A DNA stretch of 64,000 bases from Blastococcus saxobsidens. Lineage in GTDB: Bacteria; Actinomycetota; Actinomycetes; Mycobacteriales; Geodermatophilaceae. Positions 36,614 to 46,157 of the stretch are shown here, in pieces (within the stretch, counting starts at the first letter, position 1; every line of letters starts with the position of its first letter). Both the position numbers and the translations under genes were made by a program. The notes beneath the pieces are model-generated. The model had not been told where the DNA came from. It did no database searches and saw nothing but the letters and a program-made list of their open reading frames with translations. The stretch covers positions 85,047 to 149,046 of the forward strand of contig NZ_JAAGWG010000012.1 in assembly GCF_010682065.1 (NCBI RefSeq), in the 5' to 3' direction.

Positions 36614-37383
36614 GCCGGGACCTGGGCGCGGAGGTGGCGTTCCTGACCCGGGCGCTGAAGGCGCCGACCCTGCGGGAGGCGGTGCCGCGGCTGGCCGAGC
36701 GGGCCCGCGAGCAGTCCTGGTCGCACGAGGAGTTCCTCATCGCCTGCCTGCAGCGCGAGGTCTCCGCGCGGGAGTCCCACGGCGGCGAGGGACGGATCCG
36801 CGCCGCCCGGTTCCCGGCCCGCAAGAGCCTGGAGGAGTTCGACTTCGACCACGCCCGCGGCCTCAAGCGCGAGCTGATCGCGCATCTGGGCACCTTGGAC
36901 TTCGTCACCGCCAAGGAGAACGTGCTGCTCCTCGGCCCGCCCGGCACCGGCAAGACCCACCTGGCCACCGGCCTCGCCATCCGCGCCTGCCAGGCCGGCC
37001 ACCGGGTCCTGTTCGCCACCGCCACCGAGTGGGTCACCCGGCTGGCCGAAGCCCACCACGCCGGCCGACTACAAGACGAACTACGCCGACTCGGCCGCTA
37101 TCCGCTGCTGGTGGTCGACGAAGTCGGCTACGTGCCCTTCGAACCCGAGGCCGCCAACCTGTTCTTCCAGCTCGTCTCCAGCCGCTACGAGCGCGCCAGC
37201 CTGATCGTGACCAGCAACAAGCCCTTCGGCCGCTGGGGTGAGGTCTTCGGCGACGAGGTCGTCGCCGCCGCGATGATCGACCGGCTGGTTCACCACGCCG
37301 AGGTCATCTCTCTCAAGGGCGACAGCTACCGGCTCAAAGACCGAGACCTCGGCCGCTCCGCGGCCGCCACCGAAGACGCATGA
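36610..37383 (+). CDS. istB: IS21-family helper ATPase IstB
   Basis: A 257-residue AAA+ ATPase that assists IstA in target capture. Walker A is G-P-P-G-T-G-K-T-H at about residue 110; Walker B is L-L-V-V-D-E-V-G-Y near 175; T-S-N-K-P-F is the sensor region at about 210. The N-terminal ~90 residues are helical with F-D-F-D-H-A-R-G-L-K-R. The ATG at 36610 overlaps the istA stop (ATGA); longer readings are a shifted frame of istA. Confidence 0.95.
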   Translation: MSRDLGAEVAFLTRALKAPTLREAVPRLAERAREQSWSHEEFLIACLQREVSARESHGGEGRIRAARFPARKSLEEFDFDHARGLKRELIAHLGTLDFVTAKENVLLLGPPGTGKTHLATGLAIRACQAGHRVLFATATEWVTRLAEAHHAGRLQDELRRLGRYPLLVVDEVGYVPFEPEAANLFFQLVSSRYERASLIVTSNKPFGRWGEVFGDEVVAAAMIDRLVHHAEVISLKGDSYRLKDRDLGRSAAATEDA

Positions 37384-37442
37384 CCACGAGGGGGTCAATT
37401 TTCGGCCGTCGCTAGGGGGTCAACTTTGGGCCGTCGTTGACA

Positions 37443-38181
37443 CGCGCGACGGCCAGGCCGTCGCGGCCATCCGCAGTCGCGAGCCGGTCCCCAAGGTGAC
37501 GTCCCCACGGCGCTTGCGGAGACATCCCACCCGTCGAGTACGACGACATCCAATACCGTTCGCTCGTCGCCCGAGGTTCCGAAGAGCTACTCGTGGTGTA
37601 GGCCGCTGCTGGCCCATGTCGATCCCGGTCTGGGTGGCGAGGGACTCGTCCACCTGCCCGAGTCCGTAATCGCGGTGGCGGACCTAGGGACTCGCTCGCT
37701 ATGTCTGCGCGAGGGCCCTTCACCGCACCCCGCCGGTCGACCGCTCCCGCGGCGAGACCCTCCACCGACGAGGCCATCCATCTCACCGTCAACTGAGCGG
37801 GGGCGGGCACCTTGCGGCATGTCGTCGGGTGTCCACCCGGGTGACAAGCAGGTCGCTGGTCCACGCTCGGTGCCATAACCCACTGCGAAACGGCACCCTG
37901 CTGGCAGCATCACCTAAGGCCGTGCAGGAAGGATCGACTTTCTGACGACCGGAGGCAACGAGGCCATAGCTCCTGAGAGTGCCGGCCTCGGGAGCCTGAT
38001 GGACGCCCTCGACGTCCTGTCGGCGGACGGCTGGGAACTGCTTGAGCCGCCGGCCGTCACGCCATCGCGGGGCGGCCTGATGAAGGAGTACCTACTTCGA
38101 CGCCCGAAAGCCCAACGGGCTCACGCAAAGGAGGCGGGTTGCTGCACACGCCTGGTGCCTCCTGGCCAATGTGGCGGGGAG
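37443..38181 (+). other. Degraded region next to IS21, possible remnants of small genes
   Basis: No intact gene can be supported. Joining the flanks of the insertion element after removing one CGCGC copy gives an open frame ending T-T-R-G-S-W-V-D-R-M-S-A-R | D-G-Q-A-V-A-A-I-R-S-R-E-P-V-P-K, suggesting that the element interrupted a coding region. A frame from 37525 to 37601 ends in V-A-R-G-S-E-E-L-L-V-V and a stop. A frame at 37999 starts M-D-A-L-D-V-L-S-A-D-G-W-E-L-L and reads to K-E-Y-L-L-R-R-P, like the end of a small 'A-E-G-W-E-L' type protein, but then runs into the antisense of the chemoreceptor. All are decayed or unproven. Confidence 0.35.
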
Positions 38182-39735
38182 TCAGGAGGCCATCGCCTCG
38201 AATGCTGCAGCCATACCGGCCTGTTCCTCGAGCACGTCGCCGATCCGGGCTTGAACGAGGTCGAGTCGACCGATGATGTCGCTGGTGGCTTCGATGCCGA
38301 CGGTGACGGTCTGGCTGGTGGCCTGGATGGCGGCGATCTGGTCGGCCACACGCTGGGTCGCCGTGGCGGTCTCCCGGGCGAGGTCCTTGACCTCGCTGGC
38401 CACGACGGCGAACCCCTTACCCGCCTCACCGGCGCGGGCGGCCTCGATCGTGGCGTTCAGTGCCAGCAGGTTGGTCTGCTCGGCGATGCCGGAGATGATC
38501 CGGATCACCTCGCCGATCGCGGTCGACGCCTGGGTGAGGGCGTCGACCTCGTCGCTCATGGTGGAGGCCTGCGCCACCGCCTGCTCGGCGACCCGGCCCG
38601 CCTCCCCGGCAGCGTCACGCAGCCGGGCGACGGTGTCGAGCAGCTCCCGGGCGCTGTCGGCCGAGGACTCGGTGCGCCGCAGGACGTCCAGCCGCTGGGA
38701 GACCAGCTGCTGGACGTTGCGTAGCGCGGCGGCGCGGGACTCGGAAAGCTCGATGGTCTCGGTCACGAAGAAGTCCATGGTGCCGATCACCCGTCCGCCG
38801 ACGACGAGCGGGAAACACACCCCGGAGCGGACGCCGGCGCGCTGCGCGGCGGGCGCGCGGACGCAGTCGGTCACCTCGGCCAGGTCGCGGACGAAGTACA
38901 AGTCCCTGGCCCGCCATGCCCGGCCCGACAGTCCGACCCCTTCGGCGAAACTGGCAGCCAGGGTCACCTTGCGGAACTCCTCACCAGCGGAGCCGGATTC
39001 CTGCTGGAAGCGCAGCACCTGCGCGTCCTCATCCAGCGCCCAGTACGAGCCATAGGCCCACCCGAAGGCGGTGCGGACGGTGTCCAGCGCCACCCGTAGC
39101 GCCGCTTCGGCGGTACGGGCGGAGCCGATCTCGGTGACCACCGTGGTGACCGCGGCCCGGTCGTCGAGGGTCTCCCGCAGCGCGGCCTTGTCCAGGGCGG
39201 CACGGCGAGCGTGGGCCACCAGCCTGTCCAGCGCCTCCCACTTCTCCCGACGAGCACCGGCGAAGGTCATGACTCCGGCGTTGTAGTACTCCTTCAACGC
39301 CACCACCTTGCCCTCCTCGATCACCGGGATCAGCACCCCGTGCGTCGCCCCGGCAGCCTGCGCGGCCTGCCACCGCAGACACTCCGCCGGATTGCTGTTG
39401 GCGTCGGTCAGCACCACCCGGCGTGTCCTGATCGCCTCCCCGCCGAATCCGTCGCCCGCCCGCAGGCAATCCACCCGCTGCCCGCGAAAACTGGCCATGG
39501 CAGGCGACAGCGGGCCTGACTCGCCCACCAGGTGATAAACCCCGGTCGCGTCGGCCACCCACACCGCCCCGTAGCCGAGACCGAGCGCCTCCACCAGGGT
39601 GGCTCCCACCGTCCGGAAGGCTGCGGTCCGATCCCTGACCCCATCGAGGGCAGCGATCACCTTCTCGACCGCCTCCACGTCCCGGGGCATCTCGGCCGCC
39701 GACGGTGCGGCGGTGACGTGCGGACGACGGCGCAT
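38182..39735 (-). CDS. Soluble chemoreceptor with two GAF domains
   Basis: A 517-residue cytoplasmic MCP-type protein carried by the mobile element. Two GAF domains occupy about 25-180 ([28 protein letters not shown]) and 195-345 ([28 protein letters not shown]). A signalling hairpin (~360-517) has [20 protein letters not shown] at its tip. There is no membrane helix. The GAF ligand is unknown. The ATG at 39735 gives M-R-R-R-P-H; the upstream extension is less likely. No che genes accompany it. Confidence 0.88.
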   Translation of the reverse strand: MRRRPHVTAAPSAAEMPRDVEAVEKVIAALDGVRDRTAAFRTVGATLVEALGLGYGAVWVADATGVYHLVGESGPLSPAMASFRGQRVDCLRAGDGFGGEAIRTRRVVLTDANSNPAECLRWQAAQAAGATHGVLIPVIEEGKVVALKEYYNAGVMTFAGARREKWEALDRLVAHARRAALDKAALRETLDDRAAVTTVVTEIGSARTAEAALRVALDTVRTAFGWAYGSYWALDEDAQVLRFQQESGSAGEEFRKVTLAASFAEGVGLSGRAWRARDLYFVRDLAEVTDCVRAPAAQRAGVRSGVCFPLVVGGRVIGTMDFFVTETIELSESRAAALRNVQQLVSQRLDVLRRTESSADSARELLDTVARLRDAAGEAGRVAEQAVAQASTMSDEVDALTQASTAIGEVIRIISGIAEQTNLLALNATIEAARAGEAGKGFAVVASEVKDLARETATATQRVADQIAAIQATSQTVTVGIEATSDIIGRLDLVQARIGDVLEEQAGMAAAFEAMAS

Positions 39736-39945
39736 CAATACTCCCGCGAAACTCGGCGACGGGACATGCACGGCAGCAGTGACGCCACCGGATCGCCCCC
39801 GCCATCCCTTTGAATGACCTGGTCTTCGGCGGTCGCGGCAGGACCTTGAGTCGAACGGCGCGCCTTCACCGCTGGACAACCGGTGTCACCAGCCCGCGCT
39901 GACGCCCGCGGGGGTCCTTTGGTTGCGCGTGTACTGATCCGCGCG

Positions 39946-40298
39946 AACAGACCCGCCGGCCACGCAGGTTGCGGCGCTGACGCTTGTCTGCGGCTACTCC
40001 TGAAGGGCGACGGTACTGATCCCCCACGCGCATGGTGGAGGATCTGATGGCCGGCTGGTGGCAGCTGATCATCAAGCTGGGGGCGGTCCCGCAGGGGCTG
40101 GAGCAGGCGCAGCGAGCTCACCGCCGACTGCCAGGCCGACCCGCCAATCCGGAGGCCAAGGGCGTGGTCGAGCGGCTGCGCGACTACCTCGAGCGATCCT
40201 TCCTCCCCGGCCGCCCGGTTCCCCCGGCTCGCACGAGCTTCGGAAGAGTTGAACTGTCGAGCACGCCCGAGGTCTCAAGCGCGATCTGATCGCATCTA
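39946..40298 (+). pseudogene. Decayed IS21 istA-istB remnant
   Basis: Short stretches match the intact istA nearby in order: L-V-C-G-Y-S, then (frame change) V-L-I-P, then E-D-L-M-A-G-W-W-Q-L-I-I-K-L-G-A-V-P, then N-P-E-A-K-G-V-V-E-R-L-R-D-Y-L-E-R-S-F-L-P-G-R. The segments with the second catalytic Asp and the strand after it are deleted. After a junction the sequence continues with H-A-R-G-L-K-R-D-L-I-A, which belongs to istB. Stops and frameshifts make it non-functional. It is a different, diverged IS21 copy in the same orientation. Confidence 0.85.
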
Positions 40299-40383
40299 GA
40301 TGCCAACGCCATTCAGTGCGCAGACAAGCTTCAGAGGCGATACCTGCGAGCAATCTCTGAGGACGCCAGAGGACGGCACGAAT

Positions 40384-40424
40384 GCTACCTTCGGAGGTAG
40401 CTCGGGCCCCGCTTCGCGGGGCCC
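40384..40424 (+). terminator. Two adjacent hairpins upstream of the relaxase gene
   Basis: GCTACCT/AGGTAGC around TCGG (40384-40401) is followed after two bases by GGGCCCCGC/GCGGGGCCC around TTC (40404-40424) and a T-rich ATTGGCGTTTCT. It ends about 50 bases before the relaxase start. It may stop transcription from outside, or regulate the relaxase as a leader. The rest of 40299-40474 shows no gene. Confidence 0.55.
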
Positions 40425-40474
40425 ATTGGCGTTTCTAGGGGTGACGTGTTGGTCATTGCTGGGTGGCGTTGAGA

Positions 40475-43400
40475 ATGCACGGCGGAATGAAGATCTACGC
40501 CGGCGCGCCGGCGGCTGCCCGGCACTACGTGGAGGCCGACCGCGGCCGGGCGGATGACTACTACCTCACCGAAGGCACCGGGGTGGCCCGCCGCTTCACC
40601 GCCACCGACGGTCGCGTGGCCGAGCTGGCGCCGCTGACCGGCGACACCTACGAGACGTGGGTGGCCGGCCGCGACCCGGAGACAGGCGAGCCGAGGGGGC
40701 AGCTGCGCGGCGACGAGCACGCCGTGCGGTTCGTCGAGGTGGTGGTCAACGGCCCGAAGACGTGGTCGCTGGCCGCCGCGCTGCACCCGGACATCGCGAC
40801 GGCGTACGAGGCGGCGCAGGACCGCGCCGCCGAGCAGATCGTCGCCTGGCTCTCCCAGCACGCCACCACCCGGGTGGGCCCGCGCGGCGGGCAGGTGCAG
40901 GTCCCTGTCGAGGCGCTGGAGGCCGCGACGGTGCGGCACTACACCTCCCGCGCGGAGGACCCGCACTGGCATCTGCACCTGCAGATGCTGTCCCGCGTGT
41001 TCGCGGCCGACAAATGGCGGGGGCTGCACACCGTCGGTATCCGCGACTTCATAGGCGCGATCAACGGGATCGGGCACGCGGCGATGGCATGTGGCCCGGA
41101 ATTGAACGCCGCCTTCGCCGCAAAGGGATACACGAAGGACGGCACAGGAGAAATACAGCAGCTCGCCGAATACGTAGGTCCGTTCAGTGCGCGGCACGCG
41201 CAGATCGCCCGGAACGTGGGCCGCTACGAAGCCGAATGGACCGCTGCGCACCCCGGTGAACACCCCGGCCCGGCGTTGCGCCGCGCGTGGGATGCCCGGG
41301 CGTGGGCCGACGGCCGCCCGGACAAGGTCACTGCCCAGTCCGGGGTCGGGCTGGCCGAACGCTGGCGGGACGAGCTGTCCGCCCTCGGCTACCGCGACCC
41401 GGGCAGGCCGGTCGACCTGGCGCCCACCCCGGTGGGGGCGCTGGATCGAGACGAACTCGTGCAGCGCGCGCTGACCCGGCTCGCGGCTGGGCGGTCGGCG
41501 TGGAACGCCGCGGACATCCGGGGCGAGGCCGAGCGGCTGATCGCCGCCGCAGGCATCGTCGCCGACGCCGCGGTGCGGATCGAGTTGGCCGAGGACCTCA
41601 CCGCCCGCGCGCTGCAGCGCTGTCTGCCGTTGCTGGACCGCGACGGGGTGCCCGAGCACATCCGGACATGGACCTCCCAGCCGGTTCTCGACGTCGAGGC
41701 CGAGCTGACCGCCCGGCTCGCCGCCCGCGCCGTATCGGGCACCGACCCGGCACTCCCGGTCGAGGGGGCGGCCGCCGCTGGCCGGCTGGATGCCGGCCAG
41801 GCCGCGGCGGTCGCCGCGCTCGCCGGCGACCGGCCCCTGGTGGTGGTCGAGGGGGCCGCGGGGGCGGGCAAGACCACCACGCTGGCCGCCACCCGCGACC
41901 TGCTCGAGGCGCAGGGCCGCCGGCTCGTGGTGGTCACGCCCACACGCAAGGCGGCCAAGGTGGCCGCCGGCGAGCTGGGTGCCGCCGCCGGATCGGCGGC
42001 ATTCCTCGCCTTTCAACACGGCTGGCGCTGGAACGACGAGGGGCGGTGGATCAGGCTCACCGCTGACCAGGACGACCCGGCGACCGGCCGCACCTACGCC
42101 GGGCCGAACGAGGCCGCGCAGCTGCGGCCAGGCGATCTGCTGCTGGTCGATGAAGCCGGGATGCTCGATCAGGACACCGCCCGCGCCCTGCTCACCATCG
42201 CCGACGAGTGCCAGGTCCAGGTGGCGCTGCTCGGCGACCGGCACCAGCTGTCCGCGGTCGGCCGCGGCGGCGTCCTGGACCTCGCCATCGCCCACGCCGA
42301 CCCGGCGGCGCACCTGACACTCGACGCGGTGCACCGCTTCACCCGCACCGACCAGGAGGGTCGCACAGCACCCGACGCGACCTACGCCGAGCTGACCCTG
42401 GCCATGCGCACCGGCGAGGACCCGGGTGCGGTCTTCGACGCCCTGCTCGCCCGCGGCCAGATCCAGCTGCACCCCGACGCCGCCGTGCGGCAGGACGCGA
42501 TCGCGGTGGCCGCCGCCGAGCACCACCGTCGCGGCGACCACGTGGCGGTGGTGGTGGACACCCGCGAGCAGGCCGCCGAACTCAACAACGCCATCCGGGA
42601 ACGGCTGGTCGTCGCCGGCCGGGTCGATGACCGGACGGTGGCCGTCACCGGCGCCGGGAAGCGGATCGGCGCCGGGGACCGGATCGCCACCCGCCGCAAC
42701 GACCGCCACCTCGACGTCGCCAACCGCGACAGCTGGATGGTCACCGCCGTCGGCCGCCGCGGCGGGCTGCTCGTCACCCCCGCTGTCACCCCCACCGGCA
42801 CCGCCCCCGGAAGCGGGGCCGATGGTGTCACCCCAGGCTCGCGAGTCGTGCGGGTGCTGCCCGCGGACTACGTCACCGAGCACGTCGAGTTCGCTTACGC
42901 CTCCACCGCGTACGGCGTGCAGGGCGACACCGTCACCTCCGCGCACGTGATGGTCGGCGAGCACACCGGCGCCGCCTCCGCCTACGTCGGCATGACCCGC
43001 GGCCGAACGGCGAACACCGCCCACCTCGTCGCCGCCGACGCCGACGAGGCCCGGGAGCAGTGGATCGCCGTCTTCGCCCGCGACCGCGCGGACCTCGGCC
43101 CCGCCCACGCCGCCGGCCTCGCCGCCGCCGAGGCCGCCCGCTACGCCCCATCCCGCCCACTGGCCGACGTGCTGGCCGAGCTGCACGCGGCGTGGACGGC
43201 CGAGCAGCACTGCCTTCAACGACTCGCCTACTGGGGACCACAGGGCAACACGCTGCGCGAGATCATTGCGCTCGAAACTGCCCACAGAAGTGAGCTGGCC
43301 GACCTCCAGGCCGCCCGTGAGCAGGCGGCGGTCACCGCCAAACAGGCCAAGCAGCAGGCCGCAGCCAGCGGCGCGGCCATCGCCGCCCACGCCGATCGGG

Positions 43401-44116
43401 TCCGCGACACCCTGCTCGCGCGCTGGGACGGCGAACGCCCCGCCACACGCGCGGCGGCAAAGACCGTGCTCGACGGCCCAGGTCGGCTCGGCCTCCGCCA
43501 AGGCGCAGTGACCCGGGCCGGCGAGCAGCTCACAGACTGGGCCGACCGCTGGCGGATCGACGTGCCGTCCCTGCCCGCCGACCCGAAGGACCTCGCGAAG
43601 GTTGCCAGCTGGTTCGACGACCGGCCCGCCCTGTGGACGGCGTTCGACACCTCCGCCCACCGGGCCGCCGAACACGCTCATCCCGAACACGCCCAGCTCT
43701 GCGCGGCCGCCGACGCCGCCAGGGACGCGCACGAGCAGGCCCGGCGGGCACTGGCCGAGGCCAGCCGCCGGCGCGGGGAACGGCTCGACCCGTTCGGGAC
43801 CGTGGCCTGGGCTCCCGGCCCGGCAGGCAGGCTCACCGACCTCCAGCGCGACATCGCCGCCACCCGTCAGGAGCTCACCGACGCCCGGGCGTGCATCGCG
43901 ACCCTGACCGCCGAGCCGGCTCTCCTCGCCCAGCCACCCGACCGTCTCACCCGTGAACGCGAGGCCTGGCGCACACAGCACTCGGCCGGCCCCGCCCAGC
44001 GCGGATCGACGAGCCTGCGGCCAACCGCCCCCGTCCCGGGCGTCCCCCGGCCCGAGGACGAGCGCCTCTGCCCGTCCCTACCCCGGCGTGACACCACCCC
44101 AGGCCTCGGCCGATGA
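40475..44116 (+). CDS. MobF-type relaxase-helicase
   Basis: A 1213-residue TraA/TrwC-like protein. The N-terminal relaxase part has tandem tyrosines in A-D-D-Y-Y-L-T-E-G-T-G (residues ~29-30) and the three-histidine metal site H-W-H-L-H at about 164-168. A RecD-like helicase follows: Walker A G-A-A-G-A-G-K-T-T at about 460, Walker B L-L-L-V-D-E-A-G at about 558, and late motif Y-A-S-T-A-Y-G-V-Q-G-D-T. A ~300-residue helical, Ala/Arg-rich tail ends the protein. It should nick at an oriT and unwind DNA for transfer. ATG 40475 or GTG 40463 may be the start. Confidence 0.92.
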   Translation: MHGGMKIYAGAPAAARHYVEADRGRADDYYLTEGTGVARRFTATDGRVAELAPLTGDTYETWVAGRDPETGEPRGQLRGDEHAVRFVEVVVNGPKTWSLAAALHPDIATAYEAAQDRAAEQIVAWLSQHATTRVGPRGGQVQVPVEALEAATVRHYTSRAEDPHWHLHLQMLSRVFAADKWRGLHTVGIRDFIGAINGIGHAAMACGPELNAAFAAKGYTKDGTGEIQQLAEYVGPFSARHAQIARNVGRYEAEWTAAHPGEHPGPALRRAWDARAWADGRPDKVTAQSGVGLAERWRDELSALGYRDPGRPVDLAPTPVGALDRDELVQRALTRLAAGRSAWNAADIRGEAERLIAAAGIVADAAVRIELAEDLTARALQRCLPLLDRDGVPEHIRTWTSQPVLDVEAELTARLAARAVSGTDPALPVEGAAAAGRLDAGQAAAVAALAGDRPLVVVEGAAGAGKTTTLAATRDLLEAQGRRLVVVTPTRKAAKVAAGELGAAAGSAAFLAFQHGWRWNDEGRWIRLTADQDDPATGRTYAGPNEAAQLRPGDLLLVDEAGMLDQDTARALLTIADECQVQVALLGDRHQLSAVGRGGVLDLAIAHADPAAHLTLDAVHRFTRTDQEGRTAPDATYAELTLAMRTGEDPGAVFDALLARGQIQLHPDAAVRQDAIAVAAAEHHRRGDHVAVVVDTREQAAELNNAIRERLVVAGRVDDRTVAVTGAGKRIGAGDRIATRRNDRHLDVANRDSWMVTAVGRRGGLLVTPAVTPTGTAPGSGADGVTPGSRVVRVLPADYVTEHVEFAYASTAYGVQGDTVTSAHVMVGEHTGAASAYVGMTRGRTANTAHLVAADADEAREQWIAVFARDRADLGPAHAAGLAAAEAARYAPSRPLADVLAELHAAWTAEQHCLQRLAYWGPQGNTLREIIALETAHRSELADLQAAREQAAVTAKQAKQQAAASGAAIAAHADRVRDTLLARWDGERPATRAAAKTVLDGPGRLGLRQGAVTRAGEQLTDWADRWRIDVPSLPADPKDLAKVASWFDDRPALWTAFDTSAHRAAEHAHPEHAQLCAAADAARDAHEQARRALAEASRRRGERLDPFGTVAWAPGPAGRLTDLQRDIAATRQELTDARACIATLTAEPALLAQPPDRLTREREAWRTQHSAGPAQRGSTSLRPTAPVPGVPRPEDERLCPSLPRRDTTPGLGR

Positions 44117-44281
44117 GTAGGCGGCCCCGCGATGGCGTCCACTGCGGGCTCGGCAGGAGACGTACAGGAGGAGAACTGGAGCCATCGGAAGAAGCTCGTC
44201 GTGAGCTGTCACCGAACGGCTCGAAAAGGCGCCTTCTACAGGCATCAGGCCCACACCAGTCGCTCGGATCCGGAGTCCGCC

Positions 44282-44506
44282 ATGCCCGACCGCCCCACCG
44301 GCCAGGAGCCCGAACTGCTCACCATCGCCGAGGCCGCTGAACTCCTGCGCGCCCCCGTAGCCACACTGCGGTACTGGCGCCACCTCGGCACCGGCCCCCG
44401 CAGCTTCCGCCTCGGCCGCCGCGTCCTCTACCGCGCCGACGACCTCCGCAGCTGGATCGACGTTCAACACGCCCAGGTCGCCAACGACTCGAGGAGCCGG
44501 CGGTGA
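44282..44506 (+). CDS. Small AlpA/excisionase-like HTH protein, first
   Basis: A 74-residue DNA-binding protein: L-L-T-I-A-E-A-A-E-L-L-R-A-P-V-A-T-L-R-Y-W (helix-turn-helix), then G-P-R-S-F-R-L-G-R-R-V-L-Y-R-A-D-D-L-R-S-W-I, the wing and the final helix of the HTH_17/MerR-like excisionase fold. It lies between the relaxase and the integrase, so a role in excision or control of the element is likely. ATG 44282 gives the usual length; a 50-residue extension upstream is open but has no family match. Confidence 0.8.
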   Translation: MPDRPTGQEPELLTIAEAAELLRAPVATLRYWRHLGTGPRSFRLGRRVLYRADDLRSWIDVQHAQVANDSRSRR

Positions 44507-44636
44507 ACCCACCCCGCAATCGGCGCACGCACCGAGATGCCGGAGGCGACACCCGCCGACCGAGCGCACCCCTCGGCGGCACGCTCGGGTCCACCCTGCG
44601 GGGCCCGGGCCCCCTCCCGGCAGGCGGTCGCTGACC

Positions 44637-44885
44637 GTGGCTCGGGACAACCGACGGAGAGAGGCGATCCCCCAGGCCTCCGCCCACGAGCCCACGCCCC
44701 TCGGTGACCCCGGTCAGCTGCTCACTGTCAACCAGGCCGCCGAGTACCTGAACACCGGACAGCGCTTCGTCCGCCGCCTCATCAGCGAACGGCGGATCCC
44801 CTACGTGAAACTCGGTAAACACGTGCGCCTCGAGCGCTCGGCCCTGGATGGCTTCATCAACAACGGGCGCGTACCACGGCAGTAG
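44637..44885 (+). CDS. Excisionase-family HTH protein, second
   Basis: An 82-residue protein with the excisionase winged helix: L-L-T-V-N-Q-A-A-E-Y-L-N-T-G-Q-R-F-V-R-R-L-I-S-E-R-R-I-P (broken: L-L-T-V-N-Q-A-A-E-Y-L, then R-F-V-R-R-L-I), followed by Y-V-K-L-G-K-H-V-R-L-E-R-S-A-L-D-G-F-I. It is the gene directly before the integrase, the normal place of xis, so it is the better candidate for the directionality factor. The start is a GTG at 44637. Confidence 0.85.
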   Translation: MARDNRRREAIPQASAHEPTPLGDPGQLLTVNQAAEYLNTGQRFVRRLISERRIPYVKLGKHVRLERSALDGFINNGRVPRQ

Positions 44886-44966
44886 GAAGGGTTTGGTCGC
44901 AAGACGCAGCATGCGCTGTCCACAGGTGACATTGGCAGCTTTCGTAGGTCATGACAGGGTGGACGG

Positions 44967-46088
44967 ATGACGAAGAGAGCCGCTTTCGGGACCGTCGACC
45001 GTCTGCCTAGCGGCCGCTACCGCGCCCGCTACGTCGGCCCGGATGGACGCCGCCGGTCGAAGGTCTTCGGGACGGCGAAGGCCGACGCCTGGGCATGGCT
45101 CGCAACCGCACAGGCTGACCTCGTCCGCAAGGCTTGGCGGGCTCCCGAATTCGGCCAGCGCACCGTCGGTGCCTTCGCGGCGGACTACCTGGTCCGCGAC
45201 GAACTACGGGAGAGCACCAGGAGCCTCTATGCCGGCCTCTGGCGGCTCCACCTGGCCCCCCAGTGGGAGGACGTGCCGGTCGGCGAGGTCACCCCCGCCA
45301 AGGTCCGCACTTGGCACACCGCGGCGACGAGGCGAACCGGCCCCACGGCGCTGGCCCAAGCTTATCGACTCCTCCGCAGCATCCTGGGCGTCGCCGTGGC
45401 CGACGAGGTCATCGCCGCCAACCCGTGTCGGCTCCGTGGCGCCAGCACACCGAAGGCCACCCGGCCCTCTCGAGCGCTGACCGTCGCTGAGGCGCAGACC
45501 CTGGCCGACCACTTGCGCCGGGACCGGCGAACGGAGCGCTATCGGGCGTTGGTGCTCGTACTTGCCTTCGGAGGGCTCCGATTCGGCGAGGCCACCGCCC
45601 TCCGCAGGTCGGACGTCGTCGACGGTGACAAGCTGCACGTGCATCGCTCTGTCCGCTACGTGGGTGGACGCTGGCTGGTCGGTGACCCGAAGACCGAGGC
45701 CGGGCGCCGCACGGTATCCCTGCCGGCCAGCGTGGCCAGTGCCCTCGCGACCCATCTGGAGCGCTTCGTGTCCGACTCCCCGGATGCGCTGGTCTTCGGC
45801 ACCGGCGCGGGAACCTTTCTGCACTCGGCCAACTTCGGCCAGACCTTCCGCCGAGCCGTCGAGGCGGTCGGCCTACCACCGGTCCGACCGCACGAGCTAC
45901 GGCACACCGGAGCCACCCTGGCCGCGGCGACCGGCGCCACGACCAAGGAGCTCATGCGGCGTCTGGGGCACTCCTCCTCAGCCGCAGCGTTGATGTACCA
46001 GCACGCGGCCGATGAACGCGACAGCGAGATCGCCCGGGCACTCGACGCGATGATCGGTGCCGCTTCGGTGGTCCCCTCGTCCGAGTGA
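44967..46088 (+). CDS. int: Tyrosine site-specific integrase
   Basis: A 373-residue recombinase. An arm-binding domain (R-L-P-S-G-R-Y-R-A-R-Y-V-G-P-D-G) is followed by a SAM-like core-binding domain (~65-160) and the catalytic domain with Arg205 (G-G-L-R-F-G-E), Lys242, His309 and Arg312 (H-E-L-R-H-T-G), His335 (L-G-H-S-S) and the nucleophile Tyr344 (M-Y-Q-H-A). All catalytic residues are present. It lies 1.25 kb from attR and should integrate the element at the tRNA-Gly 3' end. Confidence 0.96.
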   Translation: MTKRAAFGTVDRLPSGRYRARYVGPDGRRRSKVFGTAKADAWAWLATAQADLVRKAWRAPEFGQRTVGAFAADYLVRDELRESTRSLYAGLWRLHLAPQWEDVPVGEVTPAKVRTWHTAATRRTGPTALAQAYRLLRSILGVAVADEVIAANPCRLRGASTPKATRPSRALTVAEAQTLADHLRRDRRTERYRALVLVLAFGGLRFGEATALRRSDVVDGDKLHVHRSVRYVGGRWLVGDPKTEAGRRTVSLPASVASALATHLERFVSDSPDALVFGTGAGTFLHSANFGQTFRRAVEAVGLPPVRPHELRHTGATLAAATGATTKELMRRLGHSSSAAALMYQHAADERDSEIARALDAMIGAASVVPSSE

Positions 46089-46157
46089 GCGCGACGCACC
46101 GCCACCGCCGCAGGGATGACGTCGACAACATCCTGCGTTAGAGTCGATGCAACACGG

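Larger units (their letters stand above)
35279..37442 (+). mobile_element. Complete IS21-family insertion sequence
   Basis: The ends are TGTCGACGACG on the left and the reverse complement of TGTCAACGACG on the right. Inside each end are two copies of a 16-base word around TGACCCCCT, 25 bases apart (35293-35308 and 35318-35333; 37388-37403 and 37413-37428), which is the multiple-repeat end structure of IS21. The direct repeat CGCGC flanks both sides (35274-35278, 37443-37447). istA and istB are both open, so it looks intact. Confidence 0.92.

Noticed and set aside
37999..38724. A 241-residue plus-strand gene
   Set aside because: Only the first ~40 residues look protein-like; the rest is antisense to the chemoreceptor gene. 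It is kept only as a possible remnant.
40385..43981. A 1198-residue minus-strand open frame
   Set aside because: It is the mirror of the MobF relaxase gene, which has clear motifs. The antisense reading has none.
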